Assembly (NCBI RefSeq): GCF_000002995.4
Contig: NW_025062477.1
Coordinates: 2,728,501-2,792,500, forward strand
Direction: 5' to 3'
DNA: 64,000 nt
Source of the DNA: Brugia malayi
Taxonomy: Eukaryota > Nematoda > Chromadorea > Rhabditida > Onchocercidae
Positions 34,407 through 47,809 of this stretch are shown in pieces. Position 1 is the stretch's first letter, and each line of letters begins with the position of its first letter. The position numbers and the translations under genes were made by a program. The notes beneath the pieces were generated by a model. The model saw only the letters and a program-made list of their open reading frames with translations, was not told the DNA's origin and made no database searches.

Positions 34407-34482
34407 TAAATTGTTAATCTTTGTAAAATTTTAGAAATATAAGTTTATAAATTGCTAATCTCTTTAAAATTTTAGAAATATA
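34407..34482. repeat. About 40-bp direct repeat, two copies
   Basis: TTTAGAAATATAAGTTTATA with flanks is repeated twice downstream of the channel gene. Confidence 0.8.
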
Positions 34483-34715
34483 TTTGAACGAATGTGTCAG
34501 AGAGCTTTTACGATAACTTTTTATTTAATTTATAAATAACAAAATAACTTCTATGGTTATCAATATTAATTCAAAAATAAATGAAGAAAAACAGTCTGCG
34601 ATAACATTTATTGAAAAGTTTAAAAATATTTTCGAACAAAAAAAAAAAAAGAAAAAAAACGAATGAAAAGATTTGTTGTATTTACAAGAAATTGATAAAT
34701 CTGAAACAGTACAAA

Positions 34716-34815
34716 ATGCATTTTCCGGAATAAAAACGAATTAAATTAGAATAAAGCTATTTTTGAATGAATACAAATGCATTTTCCGGAATAAAAACGA
34801 ATTAAATTAGGATAA
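34716..34815. repeat. About 40-bp direct repeat, two copies
   Basis: ATGCATTTTCCGGAATAAAA and the following ACGAATTAAATTAG occur twice, 53 bp apart, just past the channel stop codon, probably in its 3' UTR or flank. Confidence 0.85.
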
Positions 34816-34886
34816 AACTACTCAACAAGTACAGTATTTTTACGCTTTCAAACATTTTGAAATTATTAAAATTTAATAGATCACAA

Positions 34887-37800
34887 TTATAATTGTAGCA
34901 GATTTGACCAATCTAAACCAATAAGCCATCGTGCAAATTTTCGCCTACAGTCATCCGGATTTTCATCAATTCCGGCATACGGTTGACCATTAATGGTACC
35001 TTGAAAGGATTTAATTCCGGATTCAATACTTTCAATAAGTTCTATTATTGCTCCATCTAATGTAATCTGCACCGTTCGACCAACCATTCCTCTTTTCAGT
35101 AAACGCATTCGTCGATTACCGGAAGGAAACTGTAGATGATATATCTAAAAAGTAGGTAAGTAAGTATTGATTTGATTAAAATATTGCTATTCTTTAGATA
35201 AATAATTCAATGAATAAATAATACTTTCTTTTTAATTCTATTATTTTAATTTTTAATTCGTTGCAAATAACTTTTATTTTTTTTAAGTATTACAAAAAAC
35301 AAAATTTGACACTTAGTATTTGTAATTTATTTTTGAAATTTAAAATTTATTATTCCTAATTTATTTTGTTGTAATATCTTCAAAATGTATTACTGATTAA
35401 TCTTTAATTTATTATTTTATTTTATTTTAATTCATTTAAAATATCTTTTAGAAATATTTAAATAAAAGATCAAACATTATGTGATAATTCTTGCGTATTT
35501 CTTTCATTCAATTGTTGCTCGTTTTCGTTATTACTTTTGTTAAATTTACCATTTTCACAATTAACTGTGATATTTTCCAATGGTATTCTATTTGAATCAC
35601 TGAAATATAAGAAATTGAAATTATAACTTTTTGATTTTAATATAATTTTTAAGTACTCAATTTTTTATTATCATATTGTACCATTGTCATTAACTGATAA
35701 ATAACTGATAATTTATTTAAATATAAGAAATTGAAACTATAACTTTTTGATTTTATTGTAATTTTTAAATTTCTAATTTTTTTTACCATGTTGTATCATT
35801 GCCATTAACTGATAACTCATTTAAATATAAGAAATTGAAATTATAACTTTTTGATTTTAATATATTTTTAAGTACTCAATTTTTTATTATCATATTGCAT
35901 CACTGTCATTAACTGATAAATAACTGATAACTCATTTAAATATAAGAAATTGAAATTATAACTTTTTGATTTTAATATAATTTTTAAATACTTAATTTTT
36001 TATTATCATATTGCATCACTGTCATTAACTGATAAATAACTGATAATTTATTTAAATATAAGAAATAGAACCTATAACCATAATTTTATTATAACTTTTA
36101 AATTTCTAATTTTTATTATCAAATTGTATTATTATTAACTGATAGGTGATTGATAATAGATTAATGATAATTACCAATGTGACAAATTCTTCTTCATATT
36201 TTGTCGTGTTTCGGTGATATTTTGCTTGGTAATATCGAAATTATCTTCATCTTAAAAAAAGAAAATCATTTTTTAAATTATATAACTTCCTATTTACATA
36301 ATCAATTTCTTTCTTCCAAAGTAAACATCTCATCTCTCCCTCTCTCTCTCTCCCTCTCCCTCTCTTAGAAAAAAAAGATAACAGAGAGAGAGAGAGATAA
36401 AAGTAAAAATTGATACCATCAATTTTAACATTCATCCATGTTGTAAATGAAGTACCATCATTTTGAATAACAAGAATATTATTAATTTGTTTACGATGTA
36501 GCATATTTATATAAATGGATAAGCAGTCGCATGTCTCTGATAATTGCAAACTTTCGATTGCAAAATTTACCTGTAATTAAGAGTAGTATATAATGTTTTA
36601 TTTTAATATAATGAAAGGAAAAAAAAAAATTAAATTGAAAAAAGTGATGAAGAATTAACCTTAATATCAAGTAATTTCTCTTGAGCTGTTTGACGAAGTT
36701 CATTTACATCACCAACTGCTAGAGATATCTGTAAATTAATTCATTAAAATTAGAATAATTTATATTTGAATAATTATTTTAATTAAAATAGAAAAATTAA
36801 TTAATTAGGAGAAAAAAAAAATTAATACAAACCATTAAATTCATTAGCAGTATAACTGTGCTTATTTCAAATGCTAATAAAAGCAAATTTGGTATCCATT
36901 CCTTACGTTCTAACACATTGTCTGCATCCACTTCACCTTTAATTTTTGTTTCTTGTTTTTTTCAAATTTTAAATTAATTTAAATTAAATGAAATTCAAAA
37001 AGGATATCAATGATCATTTTAAATTTTATTGCTAATTTTTGCAAAAACTTAAGTTAATTTTTGTTTTGAAAAGAGAAACGAATAGAATAAGTAAAAGTAA
37101 AAAGTAAGTTAAGCTAACCAATCATCATAGCTGATGTTTTTGTGATAGCTTGTAATATCATTAGTAATTTTTGTGATACTGTTGAATTTGGTGAAAACTA
37201 AAAGTAATAGTTTTAACTTATCATTGCTCAACAATTTTTTTTGGTAATTTCTTCTTTATGCATTAACAATAAGAAAAAATTTATTTGATAAATTAATTAA
37301 AATTATTTTACTACTATGCAAAAGATTTTTGAATATTTAAAATTTTTTAAATTGTAATATTTTATTAATACTTTATTACCACTTCGGCAGCTTCCCAAGG
37401 TTCTTGGCCACTATTTCGCATAACTAAATGAAAAGCGAATGCAAATGCAAGAAGCGTTGGTATCCATATGATTGCAATCTATTATTTAATTAAATTATTA
37501 TCAATCCTTATCATATTTTATCATTGTTATATTATCATTATCAACCAATATAATACACTAATAATAATAATAATAACAATAATAATTAAAATAATCTTTT
37601 CAATATATTTTGAATATAATTAAAAATTATTAAATATTGACAAAATAGCAATGATTTTGTAATAATTTTTTGCAAAAAAAAAAAAAAAAATTGAAATTTT
37701 GAAAATTGAGAAAAAAGATTTTTTTTATTTCATTTAAAATAAACTTTTCAAATGAAATTTTTTCATTCAAATTTATTTGTTTCATAGTTTTCTAATAATA

Positions 37801-40786
37801 ATAATATATTTTACAAAAAAAAGAGAGAGAGAGAGAAAGATAGGAGAGAAAGTGGAAGAAAGAAAGAAAGAGAATTAATTAACATTTTTTTTTTTTTGTT
37901 TTTTGTTTTTTTTGCTTAATCTTTTCAAATCAAAAATTTGATTTCTAAGTTTGTTAATTCTTTTTCCTAAAAAAATATTTACAAAAATTTGTAGAAAAAT
38001 AAATCATTACTTTATCTATCTTTAATTCTTCTCTCCTTTTATTTATTTATTTTTCTTATTTTTAATTGGATGATAATATTAGGATGCGCTCATTGTTCTA
38101 AAGAAAATAAGCGCAAAATGTTTAACGTTTAAATTTAAAATTTTAATACTTAAAATAATGAAAATCAAAGACAATAATTTTAAGAATGTAAAATGAAGAA
38201 AAAAAAAAAAACTTTTAATATAAGAATATATTAAAATATATTACTGTTGAAATTATAAATATATTTATGCGAAAAATTATACCAAAAAAAAAAAAAAAAA
38301 ATGAAATTTATCAAAAAATTAATTTAAAAAAGAAAAAACCTGAGAGAATGAATAGAGAATACGCGTAAGCATAAGAATGTAAATACCGTACGGTGATTTT
38401 CTGAGAATGTACAAGAAATTAATCCATGCCGAAATGATAGCGATAATTGGTAATAACCAGGTGATAAAATGCTATAAAAGAATAAACATAATTCTATAAT
38501 TAATTAAATAAGTCCTTTCTATAATTTGGTAAATAAGTAAAGAATTATTATTATCATTTTTAAACTTTAATTCACTTTTTTTGCTTAGCTTCTCAGATTT
38601 GTTTTGTTTTTTTTGTTTTTTTTTTTCGGAATTAAATAGTTATATCAATATGTATTGTTATCAGTCATCAAAAACGACTGATAATAGTTTATTTTCTGGA
38701 AATATTTAAAAGTATTTTCTTAAATTTATATTTATTACAATTCTATTTCTATGTTTTATTATTTTTTGTTTTCAGTTTTTGTACTTATTTTATGAAATTT
38801 AGTTAAATATTATTGATAATTTTTGAATATATGAAATTGTTTACTGATTGTAACTATTATTGTTGTTATAACCAAATAAAAACCTTTTCTTTTTATACAA
38901 ACAATAAACAAAATTAATTTATTTTATCATATTTAAATTGATAATAATTTGTTGTTCTAATTTTCAACAAGAAAAAATTGATTTCTTTTATGATTAATTT
39001 ACCATAAAATTGTCTGTTGTTATATTTAAAAATTTTGAATTTAATTTAAAAAAACAATAAAAAAATATGCATTTTTAAAGTTTCCAAAAAAAAAAAAAAA
39101 AGAAAAGAAATAACCTTTAAATCAGAATTGTAATCATTGTAGGAAAATAGCAATGGTGTCCAGATAAATAAGAAAGTAGCAATATAGGTTATCACATTGA
39201 ATGAATATGATAAGATAAACCATTTACTAATTTTACCTGTTTGCAGTTTTACAGCACATTTCACTACCTGTAAAATAATTAATTAAATGATAAAAAGGGA
39301 AATTTTTTTTTAGGTAATAATTTTATCAAAAAATATTTCTTTGATAAAATCAGTATAAAATCTATGCATAATTATCATTAATGATTATATTATATTTCCC
39401 TTTGATATTATAGCTAAATTTATTTTAAATTTTAAATTTATAAATTATATTTCATTGAAATAGAATTCAAAAAAAAAAAAAAAATGAAAATATATAAGAA
39501 ATTAGAAAGTTTTGTTATTTTTATTTTACAATTACAATAAATAAAAACAATTACAATACAATCACAATAAATAAAATTTAGACTAAATTTGAAATATATT
39601 TTTAAAATAATTAAGATTGCATCTTTTGAATATGTTTATAATTTAAAAATTTTAATATTTACTATTAATGTAAAATTAGACAAAATTCCAAAAAAAAAAA
39701 AAAAAAAAATTGTAAAAACGAACCAAACAAAATCCAAAAACAATAAGAAATAACGTTGACAGAAAATCTTGCATATTATTTTTACCAAAAATATAACTTG
39801 AAAGTAAAAGTAGAAAAATCAAATATGAAATAATATGTGCAACGTAGAGATAAGCTTGTGATAAAAGTATTTCATTGATAAAATTGAGTACCATTGGATG
39901 ACGAATAATATTCCATCGATGATTATCTCTCTGAAATTCTTTTAATTCATATTTATTTTTCACAAAGTATTAATTTTAAAATTAATTTTCATATTTACCA
40001 CAAAAAAAAAAAAAGAAAAAAGAAAAAAAAAACACATTTATTTGAAATTTTATATTTACCATAAACTATTAATTTTAAAATTAATTTCAAATTTATTAGC
40101 TTAAGGAAAAAAAATTTTTTTGTAACTAATTAATTGTATTATTTATTGAAAATATATACATGCATTTGCTGTTCTATCTATCATTTATTTCAATTAATTG
40201 CTTAATTAATTAATTAATTACCAAATGTTTCAATTCTCGCCAACTTATCACTTCTTCTCCTTCCTCTGAACTATCTAAAATAAATTATTATACATTTTAG
40301 GTAATTTATTAGTAAATAATTCGGAGTAGCAAAATTTCAATTTTAATAAATAATAATTATAATTAAAACAATTTATATATCATTATGATAACAATTTAAA
40401 CTTAAGCAAATATTCTTGCTAAACTTTAAATAATTTTTAAATGTTTCGCTTCAATTCGACAACAATTTGTTAATTTAATTTTTCTTTTTTTTAAAATATT
40501 TGAAAATGAAATTTGAATTTATTAGATTAAGAGAAAAAAAAGCTGAACTGAGATCATTTGCATTATTTATTAAAAAAATGATGAAAGTTATCTTTAAAAA
40601 TTAATTTATCATTCTTTAGTAGTATTTCTTATCATAGTGCAATGATACACATATAAATGCATCAGATAGTATTGTAGAATAAATTTGCAATTATTAAATT
40701 TAAATTTACCGTATCGAAAGAAGTAAACAATTCGATCATCAGATTGTATCCGTCGTGTACGACTATTATAGAATTCTCTACTACAA
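34887..40786 (-). CDS. TRPA-type cation channel, pore module and C-terminus (5' end not found)
   Basis: Thirteen exons, all in frame: 40786-40710, 40274-40222, 39930-39724, 39267-39115, 38471-38340, 37478-37380, 37197-37119, 36936-36833, 36728-36660, 36570-36417, 36250-36175, 35599-35476, 35144-34887 (stop), about 527 residues. Numbering from the first visible residue: pre-S1 linker with RHPMVL (53-58), S1 about 72-91, S2 99-118, S3 125-147, S4 166-188, S5 208-230, pore helix and filter KTSAMMIGEVD (260-270), S6 281-303 running into LMNLMISLAVGDVNELRQ. The LxNLxxxLAVGD S6 end and the MIGE-type filter are TRPA hallmarks. The C-terminal tail is hydrophilic and rich in Asn and Glu. TRPA channels are plasma-membrane sensors of irritants or temperature with many N-terminal ankyrin repeats. 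The first exon here starts with one base of a split codon, so at least one upstream exon exists; no ankyrin repeat was recognised upstream. Confidence 0.85.
35605..36150. repeat. About 115-bp tandem array filling a channel intron
   Basis: ATATAAGAAAT recurs near 35605, 35721, 35825, 35940 and 36056 (period 104-116), so five degenerate copies make up nearly all of the intron between 35599 and 36175. Each copy contains one or more ACTGATAA motifs. Confidence 0.88.
37479..39114 (-). other. Large channel introns around the S4-encoding exon
   Basis: Introns 37479-38339 and 38472-39114, interrupted by exon 38471-38340. AT-rich, with a GA tract near 37820-37870. Introns 39268-39723 and 40275-40709 are similar; no other feature seen. 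Confidence 0.6.
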
Positions 40787-41563
40787 CTATAAAATGCATA
40801 ATATTAACATTTATTTTCTCCTAAATATAATCATATTTAAATAAATGCTTCTCTATTTATAAAAAAAAAATTAAAAATTGAATTTATTAGAAATTTACAC
40901 TTTTTTACAAATCAATTTTAACTTTTACATTTTAATTTCGAACCTAAGCATTAGTTTTATTTCTAATAATCTAACATTTAAAAAAGAAATCTAGCTTTTA
41001 CAATTGATAATTTTATCAGTTCAATTATTAGTTCTGTTTACATTTCAGAAAAAAAGATCTATCATTATGATAAATACTAATATTACAATAAATAATTATA
41101 AACATTAAATTTATTGATTTTTTTTAAAATATATTAAAATATATTGAAATTTTTTAAAATTAAGTAATTGCATATATTAAAATTTTTTAATATTACAATG
41201 AATAATTATAATCATTAGATATTAATATATTAATTTAATTAATTGCATTTATTATTTACTGATAATTCTTGTTAAAAGCAATTATTTTGTAATTATTTCA
41301 GTTTCAAATTAAGTAAAATAATGGTAATTTTACATTTCAAATTTCTACAGTATCACTCATAAGCTCATCAACTATTATTATCACAGAGAAGTACGGTAAT
41401 CATATTACTATGACAAAATTTTTTTTTATTTTTTTTACGATTGTATTATAAACTTTTTTTTTTTCAAATATTCATTTTAATTATATGTTAACTAGAAATT
41501 TAAAAAAGTTTATAATTTTATGCTAATTTGAAACGATCAAATTAGATAATAAAAAATTTTAAA

Positions 41564-41806
41564 TTGTTTAATCATTTCGTATTCCGTTTTTGCTTATTCC
41601 GAAAAATGTGCTTAAAAACGAACGGATTTAGCATTTCGTCATTATTCTCCATTAATCTTGTAAGTTCGGGAATTTTTACCGCTGATTGTTTTGTAAAATT
41701 CATAGAAATTAAGCTTATCAAACACTTCGATAGCAGCTTGCTTCGTTATTCATCGTCATTCTCGAGTCTTAAATTAAACTTTTGTTATAGCAATTCTCGA
41801 GTATAA
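41564..41806 (-). other. GC-richer island upstream of the channel gene, possible 5' exon
   Basis: This stretch has clearly more G+C than its surroundings and stays open in one minus-strand frame (contains TRLMENNDEMLNPFVF) and its antisense. A second frame reads QAAIEVFDKLNFYEFYKTIS. Possible donors with the phase 2 needed by the first channel exon (40786) exist, but none is strong, and neither reading looks like an ankyrin repeat. It may be a first exon, a 5' UTR or a promoter. Confidence 0.3.
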
Positions 41807-44800
41807 TCATAATATTGCAATAATGCGATTAGTGTGATATTAATAAGTGAAAATTTCTTGATAATAAATTTATTAATTTCAAAAGTGTTAGAAGAACAGA
41901 TGATATGATACAAACTAAATAACTAATAGCAAATGTTTTGATTGTAAAATTGATTTGTGTAATTTATGTAAACGTTTGTTTACGTTTGTTTACGTGAAAT
42001 ACGTATAAACCAACTAATCAATATTCAATAATAAATAATTGATAAATACAAATAATTAAATCAATTAAATAAGAGCAATGGTTAATGATTATCAATAAAA
42101 TTAAAAAAAAAAAAAAATGAGAAAATTGTCGATCGATGTGTTTTGATAGTCGTTGAATTGAAATAAAAAAAGAGAGAAGGAAGAAGAGGAAAAGAATAGA
42201 GGAATTGAGGAAGAGAGAAAGGATTGATTATCTGATTAGAACAAATTGATAAAAGAAGCTGAAAGAGATACTTTAAACTATTATTTATAAGTGATAGACA
42301 ATATTTTAGTATCGAATTTAATCTTAAAATTTTACAATTATTTATTATTTAGTATGATTTTTTTTTTTTCATTTCTCTTGGAATAAATAAACAATTTGAT
42401 AGAATAGTTTAATCATAAAATCTATTTTTGTTTTAAAATTAATATTAATAATAATAAAAAAAAAAAACGAATGCTTTATGTTAAGTTATTATATAAACTT
42501 TGAATTTTGTTTTAATTTAATGATTAAAATCAAATATAACGGAAGCAAAAAATAAAAATTCAGATAAAATTGAATTTTTTTTTTTTTACATTTTTTGAAA
42601 AAAAAAGATGCTATTTTAGATTGTTTTCATTAGGTATTATAAAGTAATTGTAAATATAATTTTTTGTAAATTATTTAAATGTTTTAGAATATTGCAATTA
42701 ACTGAAACATACTTACTTATCATATGAAACGTATTTACTTATCACTTATCATACTGATATTACTTTTGATTACTGCCGAACTGTCATCCGAATTGTCATT
42801 AACAAAATTTGCTGATTGTCAAATAGAGTTAAAAAAGAAAAGCTATTCAATAATAAACTGAATTACATGAATAGTACAACACACACACACAGAGAGAGAG
42901 AGGGAGAGATCTTTAGCTACGACTAAATCGAGAGTGCTTATCATATCAGATAGCGTTATCACAGTGCCAAACACCGTTATATCACATTTGAAAATAATGT
43001 AAGAGCGTTTGAAATCATTTGACAATGAAAATAAATTGTTATTATTAGCCTTATTTGTTTATTTATTATGTTTTCATTATATTGGAAATATTAACATTAT
43101 CGATTTGAATGGGTGAAATTAAAAAAGCAAATTTAGATGACAAACAGTTTTATATGTCAGTTAGTCAACAATAAATTCAATAAACAGAAATATTGTTTAC
43201 TCACTAAAAGAGAGTGACAATTTTGTTTTTTTGTTTTGGAATAGTTGAATAATGAAAGCTAATATAGGAATGATTTGCTGATTGATTAGCAAAGATTAGA
43301 TGATGAAAAGGATGAGGACAGTGACATGACAAATTTTAAATGTAAAATTTGTGAATTGATGTTAGGATGGTGATAATTGTGTAAGATGATAAAAAGTTTT
43401 GTTAACAAATTGTGTCGCTTAATTTAACGTTTTTAACTTCCGTTTGACGTTTCTGTTAACGGAAACTTAGTATCATTTGGATTATCTGAAAATTGTTTAT
43501 AAATAATGGATGGATTTCCTGTTATGCTTCTTTTTTTTTTTATCAGTTCATATTAATATAAGAATTTAGTAAGGGAAATATTGGAAAAATTATGATATGG
43601 TAGGTTATCGTTTACTTATTTAGCATGTTATCAGTGTTATCAATGTTATCAGTGTAATACTTTATTGGTTATTCTCTTAGAACTGATCAATATACTTTAG
43701 TATGATAATTTCATAATATTTATTTTTATATTTTCAATGCTTCTATCTAAAAGTGAATAATAATAAGAAATAATAAAATTTGAATGTTAATAAAATTTCT
43801 TTATTGATTTTCATTTGATGAGAAAATGGAAAAATTTGAAAATTTTTTGTAAGCAAAATATGAAAGAATATTTTTTTCTCGTTTTTTTTTTTCCAATTTT
43901 TTAATTATTTCATTTTTTTTTTTTTTTTTTTTTGTAGTGCTAAAATAGTTGCTAATTAAGGATTTTATTAGAGTATAAATTAGCAATAATTATTGAATAA
44001 TTCAACTTTTTTTTTTCTTTTGCTTTCCTTTTATTGAAGAATAAAAAATGTTGAAAATGAATAAATAAAATAAACTAAAATAATTGTTGGGAATAAAATT
44101 TTGTTAAGAATTAATGAGAGAGAGAAGGAAAGAGGGAAAAAGCAATGAAAGGATTAAACTATTTTTTCTCTTCGTTCAACGCTCAACAATATCTGAAGGA
44201 AATTCATCAATAGATGAATGATCGACAATGAATGTATCATCATTAAACGATCACATCAATTCATTCATTTCATTTTAGTAATCCTAAAATGAAGAAATAA
44301 TTATTTCAATAATTATTTAAATTAGAATAAAATTAAATCGTTAATTGTTAATCATTAATTCATTTTTATTTCTTAATATCATTTCAAAATACTTTATATT
44401 ATCGTTTATAGAATATATATCACAGATATATGAAATATTAATTAAAAAAATTAATGACAAAATTATCCTTTGAATTGTTGTAATTTCTAATACTATACTA
44501 AGTGATATATCAATTAATTCTGATATATTTCAAAGAAAGTTTAGTCAATAATTTAAATTCTGTTTTATGTTATTTATTAATAAATTGCATTAGAATTAAA
44601 ATTAAAATTCATATTTGGAATAATAAATGTTACAAAAAATATTTCTATCTTAAAATTTTGTCTTTATAAATAATTATCTTATTCAAACATTCAAATTGAA
44701 ATAGAAAATTATTTTTATTTCTAATTTAAAAAAAAAAAAATGCCTTGATGGTTTGTTTTTTTGAATGAAATGAAAATAAAATTTACGGTGCCATAAGAGA

Positions 44801-46014
44801 ATGCATGTAAAAAAAAATGAATTTCAATGTATTTAAGGCAATTTCAAAGTTTTCAAAAAATAAATTTCAAAATTGGAAATATTTTTTACCTTAAAAAAAA
44901 TATAACAAAATTAGATAATAAAGGAATAATATTTTAGAGCAAATTTTAATTTTAAACAATGAAAATAAGAAAAGATATTACTAAGTGGTAATTAATTTAA
45001 TAAATAATAATTAATTGATAAACATTTCCATTGTTAATGATAAGAATAGATGATAAAAATGATGAAAATATATGAGAAAAATTTTTATTTGAAATTAAAA
45101 TGAATCAAAAAGTTCCCCTTAAAAAGGACAAAATGAAAAAAAGAAAAAATTATAAATTGGAAATGCTACCGTATCACATTTATCGATTAAAATATGATGT
45201 TGTCTTCATTTGGCCTTGGCTATTTAAATTATAGACAGGAAAAGGGAAATAAAAGCAAATGAAGCAGCATTTCGTATAGGATTTTGTTAATTCTCTTATT
45301 GATAGAAAGAGAGAGGGAGAGAGAGAGGGAGAGGGAGGGAAAGAAAAAAAGTAAAGAAGGTATATTAAAATATTTCTGTTAAGTTTAAATTGATTTTTTT
45401 TTTTTTGTTTCGTTGAATTAATTTCAAATTATTTTAACAGAATGATCGTGAAAATACAATAAAAACAACAACAATTGCTAATATCCATGTTGTTGTCAAT
45501 ATTAGAAGGAAAAATGATACAATCGAAATTATCAGAAATTGAATTTATAAATTTTTCATTTCAATAAAAAATGAAAAATTAGTAGAGCTATTTTTTTTTT
45601 TTTCATTTATAACATTTATTATCCTAAAATTTTAATACTTAGCTATTTTGTTTTTGTTGTTCTTTTAATATTTTTTTTTTTTTTGGTTTAATATTATAGA
45701 AATATGAAAATTTTCTTCAAACAATAATTTATTAAAATTATTGAATGGTATTGTTTTACTTTACTAGGAAATATTTCAATTGTTTATCTTATTAATCTTC
45801 TTCAAATTGCTTAAATATTGAAGTAATATTGTCTATTTTACTATTAATACAAAGTTATTAGCATACATAAATTACTTTTACTTATGCATAAAATTTATTT
45901 ATTTGAAAATGAACTCTTTATTTTGAAGAAATTTAATTTGAAAAAAAAAAAAAAAAACTCTCAAAATTTAATCAAAAAATTATTTCAATTTAATTTAAAT
46001 GAAGTAAACTTCTA

Positions 46015-46200
46015 TATTATAGGTATGAAAGAAGAGATTTAAATATGAAATAAAAAAAAATTATAGGTATGAAAGAAGAGATTTAAATATGAAATAAAAA
46101 AAAACTCTCAAAATTTAATCAAAAAATTGTTTCAATTTAATTTAAATGAAGTAAACTTCTATATTATAGGTATGAAAGAAGAGATTTAAATATGAAATAA
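46015..46200. repeat. Nested direct repeats
   Basis: TATAGGTATGAAAGAAGAGA plus TTTAAATATGAAATAAAAAA occurs three times, and the intervening TTTAATTTAAATGAAGTAAA block twice. Intergenic. Confidence 0.85.
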
Positions 46201-46490
46201 AAAAAGTTTGTGAAAATATTGCTAACATCTGGTTGAAAATCTCTTTCACTGTAATATTTTATGGATCATTTCGAGAGATATGAAAAAAAAAAAGAGAGAA
46301 AATGTGCAGCTGTTGGTGCATTTTGATAAATCATCCCTTATTTACTGCTTTAATAAAACAATAATAGCAATAACAATAACAACAATAATAACAATAATAG
46401 CAATAATAGCAATAACAATAACAAATACTTTTCCTATTAATCCATCAGTAAAATTTCACCAAATTTATTTACTAATAAAAAATATAAAGT

Positions 46491-46531
<41 letters not shown>

Positions 46532-47777
46532 ATTAAATAATTTAGTTAACATTAATAATTTTGCTCAAAAAAAAAAAAAAAATTAGTGGAAATTTTTATT
46601 GATAAGTGTTAGTGATATAAAATTTCAAAATCTTTCATCTCATATCATTTTTTATCTTTAAAGATATAATTATTCCTATTTTCTTCAATTAAAAAAAAAA
46701 AAAAAAATTTCATTTGAGAGAATTAAAATTCAGTGTACATTAGTTAAATTTAATTTATCAATATAAAGTTGATTTATCAATAATATTTTTTTTTTGAAAA
46801 AATATTTTTCTTATAGTTTCATTTATAAAAATGCAAAAAAGTATGAAAAATATTCTATGAAATATTGAAAATATTACAGCTGAATAGGAATTTTTTTTTT
46901 TTTTAAAGAATGTTTTATCAATCATAAAATAATTATCATTTTAGATAAATGATAATCAAAATGTGATAATACTGGAATAAATGCTTAACTGTGAAATTCA
47001 AATATAAAATATATCAAATAACTGCAATTAAAATTTACTACTGAATTATTTATTTCATTACTCTTTTTTATTCCTTTCAATTTGACAAACTTTGATAAAT
47101 CTAAATTTGGTGTCACCAAAGTTTATTATAAGAGTAACTACTGTAGGACTTAGTTTTTTTTGTGTATCTTTCAACAAAATTTCCACATTTTCTTTGTATT
47201 ATTCCACAAATTGTATATGTATGTCATTGCAATTGAATGTTTGTTTGTTTGTTTTGATTGAATAAATTGTTGACAAAACTTTTTTTTTTTTTTTTTTCTT
47301 GAGTGTAAATTGTAAATTTTAATGTTTAACTCTGTACATGAAGAAATTTAGCTAAGAATGGAAAAGAAATTATTTCGTTTTAAACAAAATAATGCAAAAT
47401 AATTTACTGTAAATGTACAAAAGATAGAAAAATGAGAACTGTAAAAGATATAATAATGATTTAGGTGACAGATATTATTTAGGTGACATATCTTCTGAAT
47501 CATATCAACTTATCATTATCACATAATCTTTTTATATCTTTTAGAGAATTTTTATTTTTGATTGCTTCGACTTCTTTCTTTTTCCAATTTTTTAAAACTT
47601 CTAAATATTTAGAAATCGTTTTTTCTTCTTTTTAAAGCTATACACTTTAACTGTTAGAAAAATTTTGAAAAGTTAAATTTCTTCGACAATTTTTTTCCTT
47701 CATTTTTTTTTTTTTTTTAGTTAAGCAAAGTGCAAATAGCCTAGTCTCGAATAATTGAATTTTTCATGATGTATACC

Positions 47778-47809
47778 GATCGATTGATCGATCGATCGAT
47801 CGATCGATA
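47778..47809. repeat. (GATC)n palindromic repeat
   Basis: A run of ATCG/GATC units of about 30 bp, self-complementary, in intergenic DNA. Confidence 0.92.

Larger units (their letters stand above)
25007..34886. other. Intergenic DNA between the channel and the thioester gene
   Basis: About 9.9 kb, AT-rich with long A/T runs. It should hold the thioester-gene promoter and the channel 3' UTR. A less AT-rich island at 27840-28060 contains a minus-strand ATG frame (28029-27973, MAKVSYAKVAGMLVLTEAK) ending at a GTAACC donor, and a second hydrophobic mini-ORF lies at 28551-28506 before GTAAAT. Either could be an unassigned leader exon, but neither is supported by a partner. Confidence 0.5.
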
